This document shows positions 57,401-64,000 of a DNA stretch of 64,000 nt, one piece after another (the stretch's first letter is position 1; each line of letters begins with the position of its first letter). Origin of the DNA: Arenibacter aquaticus. GTDB taxonomy: Bacteria > Bacteroidota > Bacteroidia > Flavobacteriales > Flavobacteriaceae. A program made the position numbers and the translations under genes. The stretch is taken from positions 275,994 to 339,993 of the forward strand of contig NZ_RQPJ01000003.1 in the NCBI RefSeq assembly GCF_003957295.1, written 5' to 3'. The notes under the pieces are model-generated. The model saw nothing but the letters and a program-made list of their open reading frames with translations. It had not been told where the DNA came from and made no database searches.

Positions 57401-57657
57401 AAGCTTTGGTAACCTAAATAGGAAAATACCAATGTCTTTTCTCCTTCCGTCAAGGTAAGTTCATACACTCCATCAAAATCGGCAATTGCCCCATTTGAAG
57501 TTCCCTTTTGGATAACACTGGCACCCGGTAAGGGTCCGTCATTACTGGTTACTGTCCCAGTTACCGTCTGAGCTATTACTCCTATCGTACCGAAAAGGAA
57601 TAAAAGCATTGCATTGCAAAGTTTCAATTTGCAACTAATTTTACGTTTTTCTTTCAT
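54469..57657 (-). CDS. SusC/RagA-family TonB-dependent receptor without STN domain
   Basis: A 1062-residue outer-membrane importer. The signal peptide is followed directly by the carboxypeptidase-D-like regulatory domain (about 30-110, VTGTVTSNDGPLPGASV). The plug (VVVGYGVQKKENLTGSVSIV) and the beta-barrel ending in LGLNINF come next. It lacks the N-terminal STN domain of the other SusC and has no adjacent FecR or sigma gene, so its control should differ. It is preceded by a 689-bp gene-free region. It forms a tandem pair with SusD 10 bp downstream. Confidence 0.96.
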   Translation of the reverse strand: MKEKRKISCKLKLCNAMLLFLFGTIGVIAQTVTGTVTSNDGPLPGASVIQKGTSNGAIADFDGVYELTLTEGEKTLVFSYLGYQSLEVPVGGNTTVDGFLQEDAQALDEAVVVGYGVQKKENLTGSVSIVGEEMFDNRPVANAQQALQGASPGLQISTSSATGEPGASMNMSIRGLTSLEGGNAPLVLVDNIPMGINDIDPNDIATISILKDVAASAIYGARAAFGVILITTKSGKKGDGVNISYSTNYAITSPMNMPQNADALSFAYTMNQASENAGGSPYYSETRLEYIAQNLANPGSAPEVEETANGLRWNLGVDGLNASAATDWESLLIKETSSRIKHNLSFSGGTDKMSYYVSGGYYDEEGLLKVGQDYFTRYNIDAKISTKATPWMDISLLTKYKYEEQEYPAHATSGSGRSFVTLLMTRLKPTKPAFFPGTDVWTGRIGEQELQKSLETKRQLILSPRVTLEPIKDWVTNIEFNYRTNDNSQQSRFPTVPTALPDGEGGSIITSSNQQNTRYYSTLWTNTYLSPNIYTAYTKSFGNHNFHAMAGYQQEKYKYSNLFARSAYLLTDAIPSINTSVGEKTISDGKGHWSTQGVFGRFNYNYAEKYLFEMNVRRDGSSKFETDSRWGTFPSFSGGWVLSKENFYPLKDQIEFLKFRGSYGSIGNQNVSNYLYVPSLPIGQSSWLFGGEQLWTVGIPNLSSVNLTWEKVNTVDFGLDLRTLNNRLGVTFDWYQSKIDNLVGPGESVPDVLGTSVPKINSGEVTTTGWEVEVSWRNTSNDFSYGVRGVLSDYKSEITKYNNPTKILNNYYEGMQLNEIWGMETAGLFQTADDVAGWENDQSFVYSGAWFPGDVKYMDLNGDNVIDIGDNTKDNPGDRKVIGNSTPRFQFGLSADASWKGFDASFVVQGVGKRDLDLRGLGTFRGPANGPLHANVYTEHLDYFRAEDTANPLGPNTDGYFPNSYNQFTGQNNKNYRYPTTRYLQNGAYLRLKNVQIGYTIPKEITSKAKMSSARIYVSGENLLTFTDLMIYDPEAFDGRDGRIGDQYPISKMVSLGLNINF

Positions 57658-58346
57658 TTTGAGTTGTTATTTAGATTAATATTAATTAAACTATTTTGAC
57701 ACTTGTTTTTAATTTCAATTAGTCGCTCTAATTAAAATGACTTTAAAAATCAAGTAGTTATTTGAGTTGTTTTTAAATCGCCTGCCGTTGTTACTCAATC
57801 CACATTAACACGAACCCTTTTTTTTACCCGATTAAATTTTGGACTTTAGATTAATAGGCTGAGCATTTATTATTTTAATCTACATTTAATAGTTACAAAG
57901 ACGCAACTTGTTGTTTTTCAGTTTTATAATTTCAACACTTATCCAATCATTACTCTTCTTCATAATATTTTGTTAAAAATATTATGAAATTACCACAACA
58001 CTATCCTGTACTGTGCTGCTTTTATATATCATATTATTAAGTATTCCTAATGTTAGTGTTTATATACAATTAAGTGGTCTATAGAGCATACAAACAATAT
58101 ATAACTGATTCTCACGGACCTACCATTTGTTTTTAAAAGAACATTAATAAATTAATTAAAGTAAAGTCTTGAAGAACCCTCTGGCCAACCCTAAATACTA
58201 CCGTATAACCTTCAAAAAAAATAGATTCTTACGTTTTACCCTACCTCATATATCTCCTACTTTTTATTATTAAAATAGACTAGTATATACTCTTCACACT
58301 GGCTTACATACCACATCATGGCTACAGTTAAAATTGCTTATAATTA
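57658..58346. promoter_or_regulatory. Long leader/promoter region of the second susCD
   Basis: A gene-free 689 bases, very A+T rich, upstream of susC on the minus strand and downstream of an esterase gene. It contains a perfect inverted repeat (57961-57986). No supported short gene was found. Promoter elements could not be fixed by eye. Confidence 0.6.
57961..57986. promoter_or_regulatory. Perfect AT-rich inverted repeat, possible operator
   Basis: The 11-nt arms CATAATATTTT and AAAATATTATG are separated by GTTA and lie about 300 bp before the susC start. It is a candidate binding site for a PUL regulator, although A+T-rich DNA can produce such symmetry by chance. Confidence 0.4.
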
Positions 58347-59180
58347 TTACTTGGACTTAACCTTATTTTTCCTAAGCAAGGCTATCATTGATTTCCCCAT
58401 CTTTTTACCCAGCCATATATTGGATTCTGAGTTAAAATGGGTATTATCCTCCCAGGTTTCAAGTTTATCTGTATTTATGATACGGACATATTTATCAGCT
58501 GCGGCCACCCTTTCCTGAGCTGCCTGGACCACCTCGGTAAAATCAAAGTTCCAAGGGGTTTTTCTTAGAAGGCCAATAGAGATACGCCCCATAACTATAG
58601 GTAGGTTATCTTTCCCAGTCTCCTTTCTTACGTCATTATAGAGCAGTTTTAAATTGTCCTCATAGGCATTTGCCCATTCCAAAAACTCCGCATCGGATTC
58701 CCCTTGCATCCACAACATCCCAGAAATTTCATAAGACCTTCCCTCACCCTTTAAATTTTCAAGGGCGTTTTCCATATTCTTGAGAAATCTTACATACATG
58801 GGTTTGCCGGGAAGCCAATGTTTCCACAACTTGGTACCACCTCCGGAGGTCTTTACTATGGCTATGGTATGTTTCGGATATTTTTTGGCAAGTAGATGGG
58901 TAAAAGCAATTTCGGGACCGAATTTGAACTTTCTACGTTCTGCAAAAGTGTCGGTTCCCAATGTGACCCACATTTTCTTTTTATTGTCCCAGATCATACT
59001 ATTTCCCGGGGGCACAGCATACTCCTCTGGCAGCCCTTCAGCTCTTCCGGTACCATCCATATTGGACTGTCCTCCAAGAATAAAGACCTTTACGGGCCGG
59101 GGAGAATCTATTTGCGCTATACAAGCCACACTTGCCAAAGCAAATAGAAGAAATAATAGTGGGGAAACTTTATATCTCAT
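58347..59180 (-). CDS. SGNH carbohydrate esterase (SASA/DUF303)
   Basis: A 277-residue single-domain secreted esterase (signal to about SVACIAQ, with a Cys that could alternatively be lipidated). The nucleophile is Ser39 in FILGGQSNMDGTG. Other blocks are VKTSGGGTKLW, LWMQGESDAEF and the C-terminal DNTHFNSES, which carries the catalytic His. It is the short form of the domain found at the N-terminus of the GH27 fusion protein. It lies 46 bp after a sulfatase and likely deacylates the same polysaccharide. Confidence 0.9.
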   Translation of the reverse strand: MRYKVSPLLFLLFALASVACIAQIDSPRPVKVFILGGQSNMDGTGRAEGLPEEYAVPPGNSMIWDNKKKMWVTLGTDTFAERRKFKFGPEIAFTHLLAKKYPKHTIAIVKTSGGGTKLWKHWLPGKPMYVRFLKNMENALENLKGEGRSYEISGMLWMQGESDAEFLEWANAYEDNLKLLYNDVRKETGKDNLPIVMGRISIGLLRKTPWNFDFTEVVQAAQERVAAADKYVRIINTDKLETWEDNTHFNSESNIWLGKKMGKSMIALLRKNKVKSK

Positions 59181-59226
59181 TTTTCTACATTTTATATGGG
59201 CCCTACAAAAGCAGCGCCCTTATTTA

Positions 59227-60804
59227 TTATTCGGTCACCAATGCAGTGGTGTCCTTATATTGCTCTCTTAAACCGGCCAATTTTTCATGAAGATCTTGGG
59301 TTATATCACCATAGCCTTCTTGTCCGTATATATTGTGCATCTCTGTGGGGTCTTCTTTAAGGTCATAAAGCTCCCATTGATCTATATTATTGTAAAAGTG
59401 GATCAACTTATACCTATCTGTCCTTACCCCATAATGTCTTTTTACAGAATGCGGACCTGGGTATTCATAGTAGTGATAGTACAATGCATCTCTCCATTCC
59501 GTTTTTTCCTTCCCTTCCAAGATTGGCAGTAAAGATTTACCTTGCATATCCTCGGGCACTTCTACACCGGCCAATTCAAGAAAAGTAGGGGCATAATCTA
59601 TATTTTGCACTAATTGGTCCACTGTTCCTGTTTTAAACCTGGATGGTAGTTTCATCACCAATGGTGTACGGAAGGATTCCTCATACATAAACCTTTTATC
59701 GAACCAACCGTGCTCTCCCAAATAAAACCCTTGATCCGAAGTGTACACTACAAGAGTGTTTTCTGCCAAACCATTTTCTTCCAAATAATCCAATATTTCA
59801 CCTACACTATCATCTACGGAAGCAATACATCTTAGATAATCTTCAAGATATCTCTGATACCTCCATTCCATTAACTCCTTTCCACTAAGGTTGGCTTCCT
59901 TGTAATACTTTATCTCCTTATCATAAGCCTTGTCCCAGGCCGCACGTTGCTCTGGATTCATACGGTTTATTTGTCTTTCAAAATACTTACGGAGTGGTCC
60001 ATCTATTTCCCCTTCCTTATCGTACATCTTTAGATCGTTCACCGGACAGAAATCTTTTATATGCATCTTCTGGCTTGCCGCCGCCGTTCTATTATCGTAA
60101 TCATCGTAGAAATTATCGGGCAGGGGAAACTTTACATCGTTATATTTTTCCAAATAGGTAGTATCTGGCATCCAACATCTATGCGGAGCCTTATGGTGCA
60201 TCAACATAGCGAAAGGCTTTTCCTGATCCCGGTTTTTTAACCAATCCAAACTAAACTTGGTAATGAGTCCTGTTACATAACCCTCTACCCTTTCTTTTAC
60301 CCCCATTTCATTGAAATCAGGGTTATAATAATCTCCCTGTCCAGGTAAAATGTTCCAATAATCAAAACCAGTAGGGTCACTTCCCAAATGCCATTTACCT
60401 ATCATAGCGGTTTCATAGCCTTCTTTTTGCAACAACTTAGGAAATGTCATCTGGCTGCCATCAAATCTCTGACTATTGATCTGCTGCCCGTTCAAATGAG
60501 AAAATTTACCGGTAAGCATAACAGCCCTACTTGGAGAACAAATGGAATTGGTAACAAAACTTCTGGTAAACTTTACACCCTCATTGGCGATCCTATCAAT
60601 ATTAGGGGTTTGGTTCAATTCCCCATTATAAGCGCTCATAGCCTGGTAGCCATGGTCATCTGTCATAATATAGATAATGTTCGGTTTTTTGGTGGCCACG
60701 GCCACCTTTTCCCCCTTACAGGACGAAAGACCCACAAGCAGTATCAAACCAAAAAGAATTAAACAAATATGCGATATCTCAAAAGTTGAATTTCTCTTTG
60801 ACAT
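59227..60804 (-). CDS. Sulfatase (S1 family, SDQG/LGEHG type), lipoprotein
   Basis: A 525-residue lipoprotein sulfatase with lipobox LVGLSSC. The metal motif is MTDDHGYQAMSAYNG, the FGly site is Cys89 in SICSPSRAVMLTGKFSH, and the late motif is TSDQGFYLGEHGWFDKRFMYEE. Gln in SDQG and the LGEHGWFDKR block place it with sulfatases related to N-acetylglucosamine-6- and iduronate-type enzymes rather than arylsulfatase A. A helical insertion (about 250-320) rich in charged residues lies between the two metal motifs. It follows the modular peptidase-like gene by 50 bp. Confidence 0.94.
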   Translation of the reverse strand: MSKRNSTFEISHICLILFGLILLVGLSSCKGEKVAVATKKPNIIYIMTDDHGYQAMSAYNGELNQTPNIDRIANEGVKFTRSFVTNSICSPSRAVMLTGKFSHLNGQQINSQRFDGSQMTFPKLLQKEGYETAMIGKWHLGSDPTGFDYWNILPGQGDYYNPDFNEMGVKERVEGYVTGLITKFSLDWLKNRDQEKPFAMLMHHKAPHRCWMPDTTYLEKYNDVKFPLPDNFYDDYDNRTAAASQKMHIKDFCPVNDLKMYDKEGEIDGPLRKYFERQINRMNPEQRAAWDKAYDKEIKYYKEANLSGKELMEWRYQRYLEDYLRCIASVDDSVGEILDYLEENGLAENTLVVYTSDQGFYLGEHGWFDKRFMYEESFRTPLVMKLPSRFKTGTVDQLVQNIDYAPTFLELAGVEVPEDMQGKSLLPILEGKEKTEWRDALYYHYYEYPGPHSVKRHYGVRTDRYKLIHFYNNIDQWELYDLKEDPTEMHNIYGQEGYGDITQDLHEKLAGLREQYKDTTALVTE

Positions 60805-60854
60805 TTAGAAAATTTAAGTGTTATATAATTGGTTTTTCTATTCTTATTAATTTC

Positions 60855-63800
60855 TTAAAACTTTACATCCACAGTAGAGAACCATTTTCTTCTAAGGTAT
60901 TCCTCCACTCCCTTTCTTTCCCATTCCTCAAGCTCCCTATCCAAAAGAATCATTTCGGCTATAGACCCCTCCCAAAGACCTTCGGTCCTGGCCAGACCCG
61001 AACTGGACTTGGATTCCAACTGCACCGTTAGGATACAAAACTCCATTGGGTTTGGCGTATTGAACGGATCTATTTGAATTCCGTTCAAGAACACCTTTCC
61101 ATTTTTGGTTTTGGGATCTATATTATCCTTGTCGAAAATAGCCTTGCCAGAGTCCTTACTTTTTCCCAACCAAGCATTGGACCCCCTAAAGAGGCTTGTT
61201 CCCGGGAAGGACATACTACTTTCCTTATAGACCATAATGATGGTTTGATAATCCTTCACCTCTTCTTTCATAATGGACACCCATACATGATCAAAAGCAG
61301 CAACACCTTTGCCATTCAATTTATTGGGCTCATATTTCATGAACAACTCGTTGGGACTCCTTCTAAGCTTATCTTTCCAATCCCCTACCGGCCCACGTTG
61401 AGGGTACACCTCATCTACCTTGCCATTCCCATCAATATCACTGGCATCAAACCACATCTTAATACTCTCATACCCCAATTCTGATGGCTCTATTGCAATA
61501 GGTCTTTTGTTGGCCAAGTCGTCCACTCCAAAACCGATCCTATTAACACTCTCCGCCCTGGATAGATTGTTCTGTGCAGCCACATAATAATTTCCGGTTG
61601 CACTGGGCTTAAAAGAATTACCTATAGCCAAAGGCTCTTCATAGGACTCGCCTTTTGTTTTCCGTGCATCGGCTGCATACCACTTGTAGGTATATCCTGG
61701 AAGTGGGTCCACGACAGACACGGCCCCTTCCATATTTTCAATTTCCAAATTATCAATCTCAAAAGGATATACTTCCGGAACCGTAACAGTACCCTCCATT
61801 AGCTCGTCTTCGCTATCTGTTACCATATAACTGTACTCCCCGGGCGCCAGATTTATTCTTTTATCATCAATGCCCATCTTGGACCTAACACTACTAGGTA
61901 CCCTTAAATAATTAATATTGGGAATAGACTGTCCATTGGAAACAATTGCCACTTTGTTTACACCTTCATGGAGGTATACTTTCATGGTCGCCACATCCCA
62001 TCCCGTATATAATGGCCTGGTCTGGTTAAAGTGTATAGTCTTGGATTCCAATTTCCCATTAACGGAAATCTGGGCATCCGACCCCTTTAAGTTGATACCG
62101 CCATAAATTACATCTACAGGATAAAAACCACTATTGGCCACTTCCACATCCCAAGACACGGAACCTTCACCTCCCTTACAATCCAAATAGGAATTGTCAC
62201 TGGCGCTAAAAAATGTCTTTATTTGATGTTCTGGAAGCGTTATGGTCGCATTTTCAGGCTCATATATAATGCTTTTCCCATATTCATAAACTGCATTTTT
62301 CCACTTTACGGTATAGGGCGACTGACCACCGATAACACTCAGGGCTATGGTTCCATTATCTTTATTGATTTCTGAAGCCTTAACATCTGCCACCACCGCT
62401 ATAGTGGATTTCTTCTTTTTATTTTTCTTGGATTTTTTGGTTGAACCAGCACTCCCCAGGCTACTTTCATAAATAGAGGCACGGGCCTTAGCAGTTCTAA
62501 ATTCGCTATCCATTACCACAACGTCATAGATACCCACTCCAACTTCGTCCAATGATTCTGAGGTGCTTCCGTTGGTCCATTTGTAGGTAAATGGTGGGGT
62601 TCCTCCAGAAACAACGGGCTCCACATTAAAAAGTCCAGCTTGCTTACTAACTTTCTTAGTACGGGTTGTCACCTCCAATGGCTTGGCATCAGAAGTTGGT
62701 GCGGTATTTAATATATTCCATTGCACCTCAACCTTTGGGAATCGGGCAAATGGTGGATCAGGTCTAATATTTGGGGTTTCATCTGTAATGGAACAAACAA
62801 GTTCATATTCTTCAATTTCCCCAAATTCAACTTCCAGTTCATCGGTCCCGCTTGCAATCAATTTTCCATTTAAAAACCATCTTACCACTTGGGTATTGGG
62901 TTCCGGCACAATATGATCTACCGCAAACCGAAGCTTTTTATTACCTGCAATTTCAATTGATTTTTGTTCAGGGACAGTACTTTTAATAATATCCACCAGG
63001 TCATACGCCCTCATGGAAACCCTTTGGTTACATATGGGGCACATTTCCTCCGTATTATCAAACACCCCTGCACCCATTATACAACCTTGGGCAGTGGACC
63101 TATAATAATCCACAAGGTGATACTGATTTCCTTCAAAGGCACCTACCTTATCCAGGTATTGCGCTTCATAAGGAGTTGGCAATGGAGTACTGGGCTCTAT
63201 CCACTTTCTCCATTTAATTTTTTCCCTTTCATATTCCAGTTCGGACGCGTAGGTAGGAAAGGCTGAGGTTCCTGTTGCTCCGGTGGTATACTCATCCCCC
63301 AAACTCATACAGGTATGGGAAATCTCGTGTAGCATTTTTCCTATTCCATTCCCAGCAATGACTGCATTACCTACCCGTTTCTCTAAATTACGGGCAGCTC
63401 CTCCGCCACCCTTCTCACGGTTGGGCATTATCAAAAAAGTAACCCATCCCCGGTGTTCACTTTTCCATGGCAAAAACAGCTTGTCGCGGATGGCATCCAT
63501 AGCCTCCAAGTCTATCCCTTTTTTCCACTCAGGAGTATCGGGCATCCAAAGCCCATAAACATTAAAAAACTCTTTGTAATGGGAATATGCCGTTTGCGCT
63601 CTTTCATCTCCGTAAGTAAGGGCCGCGACCAAGGATTCCTCTATATCCTTTACAAATTCGCCCCTCATATCAGGGGAATTATAAGGCTCCTCCTCCCTAG
63701 AGGTCCATTGGTTCACAATAACTACGTTAATCCTATTGTCCTTATCCCCTGTTACCTGTATAGGAATTAATTCGGACATTTCAATAAACGCATCAATTTG

Positions 63801-63896
63801 AGCCTCTGTCCATTTTTCAGCCTTTCCCCTATTCTGGGTATAGCCTTGAAAGAACATCAAAGAAGCAAAACCAATAAACGCTATCCATTTTTTCAT
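60855..63896 (-). CDS. Modular secreted protein with M64-like zinc peptidase domain
   Basis: A 1013-residue secreted protein (signal peptide to about QGYTQ). The N-terminal third contains HEISHTCMSLGDEY, with His190, Glu191, His194 and Asp201-Glu202; this is the HExxHxxxxLxDEY signature of M64 (IgA peptidase-like) metallopeptidases. Two Ig/SprB-like repeats follow (about 310-480; VVSGGTPPFTYKWTNGS). A Lys-rich linker (KKSKKNKKKK) and a CBM6-like domain (about 560-680; SWDVEVANSGFYPVDVIYGG) come next. The C-terminal LamG/concanavalin-like part (about 800-1013) opens with IKMWFDASDIDGNGKVDE. It could trim glycoproteins or cell-wall protein associated with the polysaccharide. It is the first visible gene of block D. 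Confidence 0.8.
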   Translation of the reverse strand: MKKWIAFIGFASLMFFQGYTQNRGKAEKWTEAQIDAFIEMSELIPIQVTGDKDNRINVVIVNQWTSREEEPYNSPDMRGEFVKDIEESLVAALTYGDERAQTAYSHYKEFFNVYGLWMPDTPEWKKGIDLEAMDAIRDKLFLPWKSEHRGWVTFLIMPNREKGGGGAARNLEKRVGNAVIAGNGIGKMLHEISHTCMSLGDEYTTGATGTSAFPTYASELEYEREKIKWRKWIEPSTPLPTPYEAQYLDKVGAFEGNQYHLVDYYRSTAQGCIMGAGVFDNTEEMCPICNQRVSMRAYDLVDIIKSTVPEQKSIEIAGNKKLRFAVDHIVPEPNTQVVRWFLNGKLIASGTDELEVEFGEIEEYELVCSITDETPNIRPDPPFARFPKVEVQWNILNTAPTSDAKPLEVTTRTKKVSKQAGLFNVEPVVSGGTPPFTYKWTNGSTSESLDEVGVGIYDVVVMDSEFRTAKARASIYESSLGSAGSTKKSKKNKKKKSTIAVVADVKASEINKDNGTIALSVIGGQSPYTVKWKNAVYEYGKSIIYEPENATITLPEHQIKTFFSASDNSYLDCKGGEGSVSWDVEVANSGFYPVDVIYGGINLKGSDAQISVNGKLESKTIHFNQTRPLYTGWDVATMKVYLHEGVNKVAIVSNGQSIPNINYLRVPSSVRSKMGIDDKRINLAPGEYSYMVTDSEDELMEGTVTVPEVYPFEIDNLEIENMEGAVSVVDPLPGYTYKWYAADARKTKGESYEEPLAIGNSFKPSATGNYYVAAQNNLSRAESVNRIGFGVDDLANKRPIAIEPSELGYESIKMWFDASDIDGNGKVDEVYPQRGPVGDWKDKLRRSPNELFMKYEPNKLNGKGVAAFDHVWVSIMKEEVKDYQTIIMVYKESSMSFPGTSLFRGSNAWLGKSKDSGKAIFDKDNIDPKTKNGKVFLNGIQIDPFNTPNPMEFCILTVQLESKSSSGLARTEGLWEGSIAEMILLDRELEEWERKGVEEYLRRKWFSTVDVKF

Positions 63897-64000
63897 TCTA
63901 GGGAAACTTTAATTTTTATTTTTCGCAAATGTCCAAGCTTGAAAATCCCATTGACTCCAAGAAAAAGACTCTATTACATCATCCTAGATTATTTAAACCA

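Noticed and set aside
58780-59271. 163-codon frame antisense to the esterase
   Set aside because: It overlaps a clear SASA esterase and extends into a neighbouring sulfatase; no recognisable domain.

Overview
The window reads as one very large polysaccharide utilisation locus (PUL) from a marine member of the Bacteroidota, most likely a Flavobacteriaceae relative of Zobellia, Maribacter or Arenibacter; the genus is a guess. Evidence is two SusC/SusD pairs, an ECF sigma/FecR anti-sigma pair next to a SusC with an STN domain, many lipobox signal peptides, moderate-to-low GC and AT-rich intergenic DNA. I count 32 protein genes. Eleven are formylglycine-type sulfatases. The rest include three GH95 enzymes (alpha-L-fucosidase/alpha-L-galactosidase family), one GH2, one GH78, one GH27 fused to an esterase, one TIM-barrel glycosidase-like protein I cannot place, three other esterase-type proteins, a metallopeptidase-like modular protein and one protein of unknown family. 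I saw no tRNA, rRNA, CRISPR array or intact mobile element.

Layout: four strand blocks alternate. Block A (89-10992, +) holds GH95, an L-idonate 5-dehydrogenase-like enzyme, an L-galactose/L-fucose dehydrogenase-like aldo-keto reductase, a sodium:solute symporter and three sulfatases. Block B (11517-28294, read leftwards) holds a sulfatase, an ECF sigma factor, FecR, SusC, SusD, GH2 and two GH95. Block C (28801-45477, +) holds two sulfatases, a triple-hydrolase esterase, an esterase-GH27-NPCBM fusion, GH78, the unplaced TIM-barrel protein, a sialate O-acetylesterase-like esterase and a sulfatase. Block D (45940-63896, read leftwards) holds an M64-like modular protein, a sulfatase, an esterase, SusC, SusD, two sulfatases, the unknown protein and a sulfatase. 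Convergent ends near 11.4 kb and 45.9 kb carry hairpin terminators. Block B/C transcription diverges from an AT-rich region at 28.3-28.8 kb.

How it may work (inference): surface and periplasmic sulfatases and esterases strip sulfate and acyl groups from a branched algal polysaccharide. The GH95, GH78, GH27 and GH2 enzymes then trim fucosyl/L-galactosyl, rhamnosyl, galactosyl and beta-linked residues. The SusCD pairs import oligosaccharides, and the symporter plus the two dehydrogenases take a released monosaccharide into an oxidative route. The two dehydrogenases resemble L-galactose 1-dehydrogenase and L-idonate 5-dehydrogenase, so L-galactose or L-fucose is a good candidate for the key sugar. 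The substrate could be a sulfated fucan/galactofucan or an L-galactose-containing sulfated galactan. No recognisable endo-acting glycanase or lyase lies in the window. Control of the first SusCD is probably through the sigma/anti-sigma trans-envelope relay; the second SusCD has no adjacent regulator here. Terminator-like hairpins directly after both susD genes suggest that receptor genes are expressed above the downstream enzymes.
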